A stretch of DNA of 64,000 bases. It comes from Luteibacter sp. Its GTDB lineage: Bacteria; Pseudomonadota; Gammaproteobacteria; Xanthomonadales; Rhodanobacteraceae. The position numbers and the translations under genes were made by a program. Below the pieces are notes generated by a model. The model was not told the DNA's origin and did no database searches. It worked only from the letters and a program-made list of their open reading frames with translations. This document shows, one piece after another, positions 38,794 through 49,166 of the stretch. The stretch's first letter is position 1. Every line of letters begins with the position of its first letter. The stretch lies in contig NZ_WNDO01000029.1 in the NCBI RefSeq assembly GCF_009912395.1, positions 1-64,000 of the forward strand, read 5' to 3'.

Positions 38794-40131
38794 TCACTCC
38801 GGAAGTGTGAGCGGTCCCGGATAACGCGGAAAGACGAGCCGAATTCGCGTACCGATTCCCGCCTCGCTCTCTATTTCGACACCGCCGCCCGCTCGCGCCA
38901 TGGTGCCGTAGACCTGGGCCAGACCAAGGCCGGAACCGCCCTCCTTCGTGGTGAAGTAGGGCTCGAACAAACGCTGCCTGACTTCCTCCGGCATGCCGCC
39001 GCCCGTGTCGGCGATGCTCACGTAGACCTGCGTGCCGCCGCTGCCTGGCTCACGCAGGGAAAGTTCATGCGGCGGCAATGCTGGCCGTTCGCCGATCTCG
39101 ATGCGGATATCACCCGTGTTGCCCATCGCATCGCGGGCGTTGAGGCAGACATTCATCAGCGCCTGTTCCAAGGCGTGGCGATCCGCCCAGACCGGCAGGG
39201 CGCCTGACGGCCGCGACACATCGATGCCGACGCGCCCTCCCATGCCGTGGCGTGCGAAGTCGGCAAAGTTGCTCACCAGCTCCCCCAGGTCGACCGGCTC
39301 GGCCCGCTCGGGCTGGTTCCTGGCGAAGGCCAACAGGCGTCGGGTAAGCGCCGTCGCGTGACGGGCACCGTCCATCGCATAAGCCAGCATCCGGCGCTGG
39401 CGCGAGGTCAGGTCGGCGGTTTCGTCCTCCAGTCCGGAAAGGCTGACGATCACCGTCTGCAGCATGTTGTTGAAATCGTGGGCGACACCGCTCACCAGCT
39501 GGCCGATGGCCTGTTGCTTCTGTGCCTGCAGAGCGGCGGCTTCCGCCAGGTCGCGGGCGCGATGGGCCATGTCCAGTTGCTCGCGGATGCCAGCCAGCCG
39601 GCTCTCGGCGTCCTCGCGGGCACCGTGTTCGGATTCGAAGCGTTGGAGCAGCGTGCCGTAACGACTGGAGGCACTGAGCGAGCGCGCCATCGACTCGTTG
39701 AGCCGGTCCTGAAGCAGTTCGTTGATCGACTCCAGCGCCGTCTGCAGCTGTACCCGTTCGGTCACGTCACGGCTGATGACGATGAAATGATCCAGGGTGT
39801 CATCGGCGACGACGGGCGCCACCATGACCTCCCACCAGCGCGACACACCGGCCGCCGTGTCGCGGGGGCTGACGAAATCGACCCGCTCACCGGTAGCCGC
39901 CCTGTCCAGGGCGCGCGCGACCATGTCCCTGGCTTCCGCCGGCCACAGATCGACCCATCGCCGCCCCACCAACTGGTCGGGTCCGTCCGGCGCCAACGCC
40001 GCACATCCCAGGCCTGCGACGAAACGGATCGTGCCGTTTCGGTCCAGTTCCTTCATGCAATCGGCCGAAGCCTCGACGAATTGTCGGTACCGCCCATCCC
40101 CTTCGCTCATGGCTCGCCCGTGCTTCGTCAT
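38794..40131 (-). CDS. PAS-domain sensor histidine kinase
   Basis: A 445-residue cytosolic kinase with no membrane helix. PAS (about 10-115) precedes a coiled coil (120-200), HisKA with GVAHDFNNMLQTV (His in HDFNN), and HATPase with NVCLNARDAM, ADTGGGMPEEV and EGGSGLGLAQVYG. ATG 40131 is used; 40110 (MSEGDG) is equally possible. A lone receiver starts 116 bases away on the opposite strand and is its likely partner. Proximity to motAB hints at motility control but is not proof. Confidence 0.85.
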   Translation of the reverse strand: MTKHGRAMSEGDGRYRQFVEASADCMKELDRNGTIRFVAGLGCAALAPDGPDQLVGRRWVDLWPAEARDMVARALDRAATGERVDFVSPRDTAAGVSRWWEVMVAPVVADDTLDHFIVISRDVTERVQLQTALESINELLQDRLNESMARSLSASSRYGTLLQRFESEHGAREDAESRLAGIREQLDMAHRARDLAEAAALQAQKQQAIGQLVSGVAHDFNNMLQTVIVSLSGLEDETADLTSRQRRMLAYAMDGARHATALTRRLLAFARNQPERAEPVDLGELVSNFADFARHGMGGRVGIDVSRPSGALPVWADRHALEQALMNVCLNARDAMGNTGDIRIEIGERPALPPHELSLREPGSGGTQVYVSIADTGGGMPEEVRQRLFEPYFTTKEGGSGLGLAQVYGTMARAGGGVEIESEAGIGTRIRLVFPRYPGPLTLPE

Positions 40132-40247
40132 CCCCCTGAACACCTCTATGACGCTCCGCCGGGTGGTCGCCTGTCAAGCCATGGTTCTCACGCCATCCCG
40201 ACAAGCGAAAGTGGACAGTGCGAGCGAAGCTTCCGCATGGAGCCGGC

Positions 40248-40634
40248 ATGGCCACCAAGGGACCCGTACTGGTCGTCGAAGACGATCGCAATGTGCTCGA
40301 CATCACAAGTTTCGTCCTCGAGACGGCAGGCTACGACGTGTTCAAGGCGATGAGCGCCCGGGAGGCGCTCGTCGAACTGGGATTGCACCGCGATATCCTG
40401 CTCGTGCTCACCGATGTGAACATGCCGGGCGATATGGACGGCATCGAACTGGTGCGCGAGCTACGCCGGCAGGGCAACCCCGTCCGCTGCGTGGTGGTGT
40501 CCGGCGATGCGTATCATGCCGCCGACCGGCTGGGCGACTTGGCGCCCTTCCTGCCCAAGCCGTACGACAGGCAAAGCCTGCTCCGGGCCATCGAGGACGC
40601 CATGCCTCCTCACCACCACGTGCATCGCCACTAA
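40248..40634 (+). CDS. Single-domain response regulator
   Basis: A 128-residue CheY-like protein. VLVVEDDRNV (acidic pocket), TDVNMPGDMDG (phosphoacceptor aspartate), VVSGDA and LPKPYD (lysine) are all present. GGAG lies six bases before ATG 40248. There is no output domain, so it must act by protein contact or phosphotransfer. Ends in a His-rich HHHVHRH tail. Confidence 0.85.
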   Translation: MATKGPVLVVEDDRNVLDITSFVLETAGYDVFKAMSAREALVELGLHRDILLVLTDVNMPGDMDGIELVRELRRQGNPVRCVVVSGDAYHAADRLGDLAPFLPKPYDRQSLLRAIEDAMPPHHHVHRH

Positions 40635-40643
40635 GGCCGAGAC

Positions 40644-40940
40644 TCAGTCCGCGTCGTGTGTTGTCTCGGCCGATTCGCCCGGACGGTCGTCGTCGAAGCC
40701 CGTCTCGCCCTCGGCGAACACGGGCGTGCCGTCTTCCTCCACGCCGAGTACGAGCCCCAGCGCTTTCTCGACCGCCTCGGCGGCGACGCCTTCGTCGCGA
40801 AAGCTACGGTTCTCACAAACCGCGAAGTAACTGGGAAAACCGCGCCCCTCAGGATGGGACGAGATCAAGGTGGTGAAACGGCTGCCTTCCTTCACCACGA
40901 GGGTGCGGAGGATGAAGCCTGGAAATTGGCGCTCAGCCAT
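40644..40940 (-). CDS. Conserved-looking hypothetical protein
   Basis: A 98-residue soluble acidic protein. GAAGG lies eight bases before ATG 40940. The first half (FPGFILRTLVV, SRFTTLISSHPEG, YFAVCENRSF) has a beta-rich look; the last 30 residues are Glu/Asp-rich. No domain recognised. It is convergent with the receiver gene, with nine bases between. Confidence 0.5.
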   Translation of the reverse strand: MAERQFPGFILRTLVVKEGSRFTTLISSHPEGRGFPSYFAVCENRSFRDEGVAAEAVEKALGLVLGVEEDGTPVFAEGETGFDDDRPGESAETTHDAD

Positions 40941-41143
40941 CGGTACGAACCTTCACAAAAGTAAACATCAATCAGGGCGGGGATTTGTGCCATGTCTTGC
41001 ATGGAACATCTTATGGGTCAAGGACATTGTTCAGGTTATGGGCACTTGCCCAGCAAGTTCTTGTAGGGTATTTCCTACATCAAGCGCCGTCACACCGAAT
41101 TCACGGCGGCGCGACACCGCAGAAACAGGGGCAGTACATACGC

Positions 41144-41383
41144 ATGAACGTCACCACCACCACGTCGCCATCCCGGCGCCTGGCGTGGGCCGCCGCCGCC
41201 GTGCTCGCGATTGTAGGCCTCCTCGGCCTTGCGCTCGCGCCCAGGGTGGCCGCCGCGGTCTCTCGCACAGCGATCCAGATGGTATACGCCTGGTTGTGCG
41301 CGTCACTCGTCGGATCCGCCTACGTCGTGGTCACACTGGCCAACGACGCCGAGGGCGCCCTCGAGGAAAGCGACGACCACTGA
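41144..41383 (+). CDS. Small two-span membrane protein
   Basis: A 79-residue protein. A basic start (SPSRRL) leads to two hydrophobic helices (about 12-34 and 42-64), then a short acidic tail (EGALEESDDH). It lies in its own stretch before a strong bidirectional terminator. No family assigned; 40941-41143 upstream holds no other gene. Confidence 0.5.
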   Translation: MNVTTTTSPSRRLAWAAAAVLAIVGLLGLALAPRVAAAVSRTAIQMVYAWLCASLVGSAYVVVTLANDAEGALEESDDH

Positions 41384-41406
41384 ATCTCAGGGACGGGGTT
41401 GTGACC

Positions 41407-41443
41407 ACAAAGAAAAACCCGCCATCGGCGGGTTTTTCTTTGT
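41407..41443. terminator. Bidirectional intrinsic terminator
   Basis: ACAAAGAAAAACCCGCC and its exact complement flank a three-base loop. The stem gives T-rich tracts on both strands, ending the small membrane-protein gene on the plus strand and secF on the minus strand. Confidence 0.93.
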
Positions 41444-41461
41444 CCGTATGGACACGTCGCC

Positions 41462-42430
41462 TTACGGGCGGCGCTCCAGTTCCGGATCTTCCTTGGTACG
41501 CGGCATGAGGTCCTGCTTGGACACGCCGAGCCACAGAAGGATCGGGCTGGCGACGAAGATCGACGACAGCGTACCGACCAGGATACCGATCAGCATGGTG
41601 ATGGCGAAGCCATGCACCACCGGACCACCGATGAAGAACAGCGCGGCCATCGTGATACCCGTGAACAGCGAGGTGATGATGGTTCGCGACAGCGTGCTGT
41701 TGATGGAGCGGTTCAGCACTTCTTCCGGCGTGGCGTTGCGGCTGGAACGGAACAGTTCGCGGACGCGGTCGAACACCACCACCTTGTCGTTGATCGAGTA
41801 ACCGACCACGGCGAGCACCGAGGCGAGCACCGTCAGGTCGAACTCGCGCTGGGTCAGGGCGAAGATGCCCAGGGTCACGAGCACGTCGTGGATTTCGGTG
41901 GCGAGCGCCGCGATGGCGAAGCGCTTCTCGAAGCGGATCCAGAGGTAACCCATGATGCCGACGATCACGAAGATCACGGCGACGATACCGTCGCTGCGCA
42001 GCTCCTCACCGACCTGCGGGCCAACGAAGGAGTAGCTCTTCATGGATGCGTCGGGACGAGCCACCTTGATCGCGGCGAGCACGTCGGCAGCCACCTTCGA
42101 AGCGACTTCGTCACCCTTCTCGGAGGTACCGGCCTGCTTGCTGTCGTCCTTCGGCTGAAGGCGCACGGTGACCTCGCGGTTACCGCCCACCGCCTGCACG
42201 AGCGGATTTTCCAGACCACCCGTTTCCAGGGCAGTACGCACATCGTTGGTGTCGACGGGGTTGGTGAAGTCCACCGAGACGGCGACGCCGCCGACGAAGT
42301 CCTGGCCGTAGTTGAAGCCGCGCACGCCGATCAGCGCCACGGAGGCCACCATCAGCAGGACGGCCAGGCCGATGGAGAAGCGGCGAAGGCCGAGGAAGTT
42401 GAAATTGGCGTTGTGGTTGAAGATTTCCAT
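41462..42430 (-). CDS. secF: SecF, protein-export membrane protein
   Basis: A 322-residue inner-membrane protein with six predicted spans and a periplasmic domain (about 40-135). GYSINDKVVVFDRVRE is the conserved transmembrane 4-5 signature, with DFTNPVDTNDVRTALE in the periplasmic part. It assists Sec translocation with SecD and YajC using the proton gradient. It starts 13 bases past secD. Confidence 0.95.
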   Translation of the reverse strand: MEIFNHNANFNFLGLRRFSIGLAVLLMVASVALIGVRGFNYGQDFVGGVAVSVDFTNPVDTNDVRTALETGGLENPLVQAVGGNREVTVRLQPKDDSKQAGTSEKGDEVASKVAADVLAAIKVARPDASMKSYSFVGPQVGEELRSDGIVAVIFVIVGIMGYLWIRFEKRFAIAALATEIHDVLVTLGIFALTQREFDLTVLASVLAVVGYSINDKVVVFDRVRELFRSSRNATPEEVLNRSINSTLSRTIITSLFTGITMAALFFIGGPVVHGFAITMLIGILVGTLSSIFVASPILLWLGVSKQDLMPRTKEDPELERRP

Positions 42431-42443
42431 GGCGTCCCTCCCG

Positions 42444-44321
42444 TCAGACCGACAGGGTCTTGAGCTTGCGGCCGCCGTGGATCAGCGCCGTGATGGCATG
42501 GGTCACCGTCACCGACGTGAACATCGAGGTGAGGATACCGATGAACAGCGTGACGCCGAAGCCCTTGATCGGGCCGGAGCCCATGGTCATCAGGCCGAGC
42601 GCCGCGAGAAGATGGGTGACGTTGGCGTCGAGAATCGTTGCCCAGGCCTTGTCGTAACCCGTACGAATCGCCGCCAGCGGCGAGGAGCCGTTGCGCAGTT
42701 CCTCTCGTATGCGTTCGCAGATGAGCACGTTGGCGTCGATCGCCATACCCAGCGTCAGCACGATACCGGCGATGCCAGGCATCGTAAGCGTCACGTGGAT
42801 CAGCGACATCACCGCCACGAGCAGCACGAGGTTGAAGAACAGGGCGATGTCGGCAACGAGGCCGAAGAGCTTGTAGTAGATGGCCGCGGCGACGAGCACG
42901 AGGCCCAGGCCGAGCATCACCGCCTTGAAGCCCTTGTCGATGTTGTCGGCGCCCAGGCTGGGACCGATCACGCTTTCGCTGACGATGTCGACCGGTGCTG
43001 CCAGCGAACCGCCGCGCAGCAGCAGGGCCAGCTCCGAGGCTTCCGAGTCCGACGGCAGGCCGTTGGTCTGGAACTTCTTGCCGAACGGGCTGCTGATGTT
43101 GGCGTAGTTGACGACTTCCTCGGTGATCTTCGGCGTCTTCACTTCCTTGCCGTCGACCACCTTGGTGTCGACCGTGCGCGTGATGTAGAGCACCGCCATC
43201 GGCTTGCCGACGTTGTTGTTGGTGAAGTCCTGCATCTTGCGTGCGCCGGCGCTGTTGAGCGTGACGCTCACGTTCGGCGAGCCGTTCTGCTGGTCGCGAC
43301 CGGACTGGGCGTCGATCAGCTCGTCACCGGTGGCGATGATCGACTTGCTGAGCAGGTACGGACGCTGGTGGTCGCGATCCCAGTACAGCTTGGCGTCCGG
43401 CGGGATGTTGCCCGAACGGGCGGCGTCGAGCGCCTGCTGCGGCGTGTAGAGACCTGCGCGGTACTGCAGCGTCGCCGTGGCGCCGATGATCTTCTTGGCT
43501 TCGGCGGTGTCCTGCACGCCCGCCAGGTCGACGACGATCTGGTTGGCGCCCTGCTGCTGGATCAGCGGCTCGGACACGCCCAGCGCGTTCACGCGCTGGC
43601 GCAGCGTGGTCACGTTCTGCGCGATGGTGGCCTGGGCCAGCTCGCGCAGCTTGGCCGGCTTGACCGTGGCGTTGAGCACGTAGCGGTTGCCGCTGGACGA
43701 GCCGTCGGCCACCTGGAGGTCCGGGTAGTCGGCGCCGATGGCGGTCACCGCCTGCTGGCGATCGGCGTCCGTGCGCAGCACGAGGTTGACGCCCTGGCCG
43801 CGCGCGTTGCGGGTGACCGAGTCGTAGTTGACCTTCTTCTCGCGCAGCAGCGCGCGGATGTCGTCGGTGTACCGATTTTCCTGGGTGTCGATGACGGCGT
43901 TCTGGTCGACCTCCATCAGGAAGTGCACGCCGCCCTGCAGATCGAGGCCAAGCGGCATCGAGTTGGCGTTGATCGCCCGCAGCCACGCCGGCACGGTCGA
44001 GGCCTGGTTCAGCGCCACCGTGTAGTCGTCACCCAGACCCGTGCGCAGTGCGTCCGACGCCTTGGACTGCGCGTCGGTGCTGCCGAAACGGGCGAGCATG
44101 CGGCCGGCCTTGTCATCGATGTCGATCGTGGCCGCCGGCACCTTGGCGGTATCGAGCAGCGCCTGCACCTTGCTCTTCAGCGTGGCGTCGACCGCCGCGC
44201 CGCGGTTACCCGAGATCTGCACCGCCGGCTGCGGCGAGAAGGCGTTCGGCAACGCGTAGACGATGCCGAACAGCAGCACGATCACGACCAGCGCGTACTT
44301 CCAGCGTGAAAAATCACTCAT
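42444..44321 (-). CDS. secD: SecD, protein-export membrane protein
   Basis: A 625-residue inner-membrane protein. The first helix (about 9-26) is followed by a large periplasmic P1 region with GLDLQGGVHFLMEVD, an NVTTLRQRVNALGVSEPL segment, and five C-terminal helices with ADIALFFNLVLLVAV and GMAIDANVLICERIREELR. It sits between yajC and secF, the usual order. Confidence 0.95.
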   Translation of the reverse strand: MSDFSRWKYALVVIVLLFGIVYALPNAFSPQPAVQISGNRGAAVDATLKSKVQALLDTAKVPAATIDIDDKAGRMLARFGSTDAQSKASDALRTGLGDDYTVALNQASTVPAWLRAINANSMPLGLDLQGGVHFLMEVDQNAVIDTQENRYTDDIRALLREKKVNYDSVTRNARGQGVNLVLRTDADRQQAVTAIGADYPDLQVADGSSSGNRYVLNATVKPAKLRELAQATIAQNVTTLRQRVNALGVSEPLIQQQGANQIVVDLAGVQDTAEAKKIIGATATLQYRAGLYTPQQALDAARSGNIPPDAKLYWDRDHQRPYLLSKSIIATGDELIDAQSGRDQQNGSPNVSVTLNSAGARKMQDFTNNNVGKPMAVLYITRTVDTKVVDGKEVKTPKITEEVVNYANISSPFGKKFQTNGLPSDSEASELALLLRGGSLAAPVDIVSESVIGPSLGADNIDKGFKAVMLGLGLVLVAAAIYYKLFGLVADIALFFNLVLLVAVMSLIHVTLTMPGIAGIVLTLGMAIDANVLICERIREELRNGSSPLAAIRTGYDKAWATILDANVTHLLAALGLMTMGSGPIKGFGVTLFIGILTSMFTSVTVTHAITALIHGGRKLKTLSV

Positions 44322-44381
44322 GTATTACGTTCCATGAAGGCGACCACATCCGGCCGCGACTGCGCACGGGTGGGGGAAGCC

Positions 44382-44636
44382 TCAGGACTTCTTCAGGCTG
44401 CCCTTCGGCAGCACCTGGGTGATCGAGCCCTTCTGCACCTGGACGACGGTGCCCGGGGCGATCTCGACACGGACGAACGACTCGCCCACGTCCTCGATGC
44501 GGCCGGCGAGACCACCGCCCATCACCACTTCGTCGCCCTTGGACAGGGCGGCGAGCAGCGCGCGATGCTCCTTCTGGCGCTTCATCTGCGGGCGGATCAT
44601 CATGAAATAGAAGATGCCGAACAGCACCGCCATCAT
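44382..44636 (-). CDS. yajC: YajC, Sec accessory protein (5' end apparently frameshifted)
   Basis: The open frame gives 84 residues from ATG 44636: MMAVLFGIFYFMMIRPQMKR is the single membrane helix with the family's Arg-Pro-Gln signature, then KGDEVVMGGGLAGRIEDV and a C-terminal VLPKGSLKKS. YajC proteins are usually about 110 residues with an N-terminal stretch before the helix. That stretch is found in another frame: ATG 44736 begins MSLTTFATVAQLG, and removing one C of CCC at 44698-44700 joins it to ATNAAAGAQQGGALGLSPLI in the YajC frame (117 residues total). So either the base is a sequencing error or the gene starts late. Between tgt and secD as usual. Confidence 0.85.
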   Translation of the reverse strand: MMAVLFGIFYFMMIRPQMKRQKEHRALLAALSKGDEVVMGGGLAGRIEDVGESFVRVEIAPGTVVQVQKGSITQVLPKGSLKKS

Positions 44637-44878
44637 GATCAGCGGGGAAAGGCCGAGGGCTCCGCCCTGCTGAGCGCCGGCGGCGGCATTGGTGGCACCC
44701 TAGCTGTGCAACGGTGGCAAACGTCGTAAGGCTCATCGGATTTCTCGCAAGTCATGGAACAGCCAAGAAAAAGCGGCCGTTCGCGTAAAAAGATCGTGGA
44801 TTATGCCACGCGCCCCGGCGGTTATGAACCGCACCCCGTCAAGGCTTTTGGGGGCGACGCAGCCGCCCCGCAAGGCCT

Positions 44879-46096
<1,218 letters not shown>

Positions 46097-46154
46097 TTAC
46101 ATCCATAGGAGCGTGCCCATCCGGGGTGCGCCCAGGCCCTCGGAGGACCTGCCC

Positions 46155-47309
46155 TTGATCATCCAGCCGACCAGTCTCGCCGCCCAGCTATGGGCCGGCG
46201 CGGCCGCGGGTACCACGGCCGCCGTCGACGCATGGCGGGTGGGGACCCTGCTGTCGGTACGGGTCATGGGACAGAACGACGTGGGCAAGCTGCTCCTGGA
46301 CATCGGCGGCCTGACGGTCGAGGCCGACGCCGCGGGGACCCAGTTGCCACAACAGTTCCAGGTCCGCGTGCTTACCCAGGGCGCCCAGCCGCAACTGGAA
46401 GTGCTGGCCGGCAGTCTCGACGAACGGGTCGCGATGCAGGGGCTGCGTGAACGCCTGCCCCTGCAGAACGGCTATGCCCCGCTCCTGGGCGTACTGGCCG
46501 CACTGGCCCGCAGCCCCACGGCCCGGGCGCTGCCCGCGCCGTTGCGGGCGGCACTCGCCACCCTCGAAGCGTCCATCAACAAGCCGGCCGACGTGAGCAC
46601 GCCGCTGGGCATGAAGGAGGCCATCGCCCGCAGCGGCAGCTTCCTCGAAGCCCACCTCGCCCAACCGGACGAACCGACCCCAGCCGCCGACGACTTCAAG
46701 GCGGCCCTGCTTGCGCTGCGCCGCGCGCTGGCCGACCTGCCGCCGGCGCGCCCCGGACTGGCGCCGCCGCGAACCCTGGTCGACACTCCCCCGCCGCTGG
46801 CGCAGCGCGCCTTGGTGGCGCAACCGCGCGCTGCGGAACTCGCGGTCGCTGAGGACGACGCGGACGGACTCATCGCGAACCTGCGTACCGACGTGCGCGC
46901 CGCACTCTCCCGTGTGGAGATTGCCCAGTTGGAGTCCCATCCGCAGAACGGATTGTGGATGGTGGAGATCCCCCTGGCTGGCGTGCGTGGGTACGACGTG
47001 CTCCAGTTGCGCATCGAAGAAGGCAAGCCAGGGCCCGGCGAATCGGAAGGCGCCTGGACGATCGGTTTCGCCATCGATCCGCCGACACTGGGCGCGATCC
47101 AGGGCGAGATCCATCTGCGCGTGCCGCGCGTGTCGGTACGACTCTGGGCACAGCACGACACCACCGTCGGCCGCCTGGAAGACGGCTTCCTGTCGCTACG
47201 CCACCAGTTGGAAAAGAGCGGCCTGCAACTCGACCAGTTCTCCTGCACGCACGGCCTGCCCGCGCCGACCAGCGCGTACAGCTCCGTCCTGCTCGAAGCA
47301 CGCGCATGA
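46155..47309 (+). CDS. FliK-like flagellar hook-length control protein
   Basis: A 384-residue protein. The N-terminal half is Ala/Leu/Pro-rich and low in conserved sequence, as in hook-length rulers. The C-terminal Flg_hook domain (about 280-370) shows PQNGLWMVEIPLAG, LRVPRVSVRLWAQ and LRHQLEKSGLQLDQF. TTG 46155 is preferred over GTG 46113 because GGAGG lies eight bases upstream; GTG 46113 has a ribosome site only one base away. Overlaps the next gene by ATGA. Confidence 0.75.
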   Translation: MIIQPTSLAAQLWAGAAAGTTAAVDAWRVGTLLSVRVMGQNDVGKLLLDIGGLTVEADAAGTQLPQQFQVRVLTQGAQPQLEVLAGSLDERVAMQGLRERLPLQNGYAPLLGVLAALARSPTARALPAPLRAALATLEASINKPADVSTPLGMKEAIARSGSFLEAHLAQPDEPTPAADDFKAALLALRRALADLPPARPGLAPPRTLVDTPPPLAQRALVAQPRAAELAVAEDDADGLIANLRTDVRAALSRVEIAQLESHPQNGLWMVEIPLAGVRGYDVLQLRIEEGKPGPGESEGAWTIGFAIDPPTLGAIQGEIHLRVPRVSVRLWAQHDTTVGRLEDGFLSLRHQLEKSGLQLDQFSCTHGLPAPTSAYSSVLLEARA

Positions 47310-47569
47310 CCCAGACGCTTCCTTCTCCCCGACGCAGCGTGACGCTGCGTCTCGCCTCCCCCACCAGCAACGGCCATACGCAGCGGATCGACGCCGACGG
47401 GGTGAAGTCGATGCTGGAGCGCGCACAGGCGCTCGGCCTTGCGCCGCAACTGGATCCGCAGATCGCCACGCTGCTTGCCGCCGTGCGATTGCGTGACGAC
47501 GTGCCGCCGGAGCTCTACGCCGCGCTCGCGGCGGTGGTGGGCACCTTACTGGCCTCCGCAGCCGACTGA
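47306..47569 (+). CDS. FlhB C-terminal-domain homologue (FlhX/YlqH-like)
   Basis: An 87-residue cytosolic protein that corresponds to the cytoplasmic end of FlhB/YscU: VTLRLASPTSNGHTQRIDADG, then GLAPQLDPQIATLLAAVRL and DDVPPELYAALAAVVG. The NPTH autocleavage motif of full FlhB is absent. Such stand-alone copies can partly substitute for the FlhB C domain in substrate switching. Coupling to FliK by an ATGA overlap supports that role. Confidence 0.75.
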   Translation: MTQTLPSPRRSVTLRLASPTSNGHTQRIDADGVKSMLERAQALGLAPQLDPQIATLLAAVRLRDDVPPELYAALAAVVGTLLASAAD

Positions 47570-47620
47570 ACGCACCCTGCGCGCGACTGCATGTTGCGAT
47601 ATCGCCTAAGGCGCCCACTC

Positions 47621-47712
47621 TGTAGGAGCGCGCTTGCGCGCGATCCAATCCGCGATATCGCCTGACCCTTGCCCCACCGCCAGCGTCCATCGCGCGCAAG
47701 CGCGCTCCTACA
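47621..47712. repeat. REP pair, first of two in tandem
   Basis: Head-to-head REP units with a 44-base centre. A 12-base motif GCGATATCGCCT occurs at 47596, inside at 47652, and again at 47763 in the neighbouring pair. Confidence 0.85.
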
Positions 47713-47729
47713 AGAAAAGCCGCCTGTCA

Positions 47730-47805
47730 TGTAGGAGCGCGCCTTGCGCGCGACCGTATGTTGCGATATCGCCTGTACCTGTCGCGCGCAGGGCGCGCTC
47801 CTACA
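47730..47805. repeat. Variant REP pair, second of two in tandem
   Basis: Units read GCGCGCCTTGCGCGCG, one base longer in the core than the main family, so a diverged REP subtype. Lies just after the murD2 stop, on its 3' side. Confidence 0.8.
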
Positions 47806-47813
47806 AAAAAAGG

Positions 47814-49166
47814 TCAGGCGATGCCCATGCCCTGGATCGAGGCAGCCGAGGGTTCGAAGCCGGCCAGTTCGGCGAAGCGACGACCGCGTTCGGCGTAGTC
47901 CTTGAACTGGTCGAAACTCGGCGCGCCCGGCGAAAGCAGCACGCAACCATCCTGACCCAGCACATGCCGTGAAGCCGCCACCGCCGCCGCGAGGTCGGTC
48001 ACCCGGTGCACGTTGGGCACGCCCGCCGCCTCCAGCGCCGCCGCGATGCGCGGTCCGTTGGCCCCTTCGCAGACGATCGCTTCCGGCGTGTGCACACGCA
48101 TGGCGTCCACGAACGGCGCCCAGTCGAGGCCGCGATCGTGACCGCCGACGATCAGCGCCACGCGTTGCGCGCCGACACTCTCCAGTGCGGCCAGGCTCGC
48201 CAGCGGCGTGGTGCTGATCGAGTCGTTGATCCAGTGCAGGCCATGGCGCTCGCCCAGCGGTTGCAGGCGATGCGGTAGCGGAGAAAACGTGGACAGCGCA
48301 GGCACCGACGCACGTGCGTCGAGGCCCATGAGCTCGAGCGCCGCCAGCGCCGCGCAGGCATTGATCGCGTTGTGCAGCCCGGGGGCGGAAACCTGCGTCG
48401 CCAGCGCGATACGCTCGTCGCCGCGACAGATGAACCCGTCGGCGACATGCCACCCGGCGAGATCGCCGAAGGTGTGCAATCCACCGTGCCCGCTCGCACG
48501 CTCTAGCAACGCCGGCTGCGCCGCGTTCACGAGCACATCCTTCGAGGCCGCCAACAGTTTGAGCTTGTCGTCGATGTAGCGCTCGCGCGAGCCGTGCCAG
48601 TCGAGGTGTTCTTCATAGAGACTGGTCACCACGCCGAGATCGACGCCACTGGCTTCGCCCGTCTGGTAGCTCGACAGCTCGATCACCCACAGGTCGGCGA
48701 CACCGTCGTCGAGTTCGAGCATCGGCAAGCCGATATTGCCGGCAAGCGCAGTACGTATGCCCAGCGAGCGCGCAAGATGCGCCAGCAGCGCCGACGTGGT
48801 GCTCTTGCCCTTCGTACCCGTGACGGCAACGGTGCGCACGTCGCGATGCGACGAAAACCACAACGCGGTGCCGGAGGTGAAACGCGTACCACGCTCCTTC
48901 GCCGCCAGCAGTTCGGGCCGATAGGCGGAAATGCCGGGCGACTTGATGACGATGTCATAGCGGGACAACGCGTCGGCGTCCGGCGCGATTGCATGAACCG
49001 CGATGGCCGGAAAATCCGTGCGTGCCGCATCCGCTTCGTCAGCGGAGCAATACAGATCGACCGCCTGCCCGGGCAGGTGCCGCGCCAGCGCGTTCAGCGC
49101 GGCACGCCCTTCCCGACCGAAACCCCAGACAGCGACACGCCGCCCCGCGAGGTCAGCCCAGAGCAT
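47814..49166 (-). CDS. murD2: MurD2, UDP-MurNAc-L-Ala L-glutamate ligase
   Basis: A 450-residue cytosolic Mur ligase. VTGTKGKSTTSALL is the ATP loop, ELSSYQTGEASGVDLGVVTSL and LDWHGSRERYIDDK the central motifs, with WINDSISTTPLASLAALESV replacing the usual NDSKATN of MurD. The change and the adjacent murL match the Xanthomonas MurD2 type that adds L-Glu rather than D-Glu. Overlaps murL by 14 bases. Confidence 0.85.
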   Translation of the reverse strand: MLWADLAGRRVAVWGFGREGRAALNALARHLPGQAVDLYCSADEADAARTDFPAIAVHAIAPDADALSRYDIVIKSPGISAYRPELLAAKERGTRFTSGTALWFSSHRDVRTVAVTGTKGKSTTSALLAHLARSLGIRTALAGNIGLPMLELDDGVADLWVIELSSYQTGEASGVDLGVVTSLYEEHLDWHGSRERYIDDKLKLLAASKDVLVNAAQPALLERASGHGGLHTFGDLAGWHVADGFICRGDERIALATQVSAPGLHNAINACAALAALELMGLDARASVPALSTFSPLPHRLQPLGERHGLHWINDSISTTPLASLAALESVGAQRVALIVGGHDRGLDWAPFVDAMRVHTPEAIVCEGANGPRIAAALEAAGVPNVHRVTDLAAAVAASRHVLGQDGCVLLSPGAPSFDQFKDYAERGRRFAELAGFEPSAASIQGMGIA

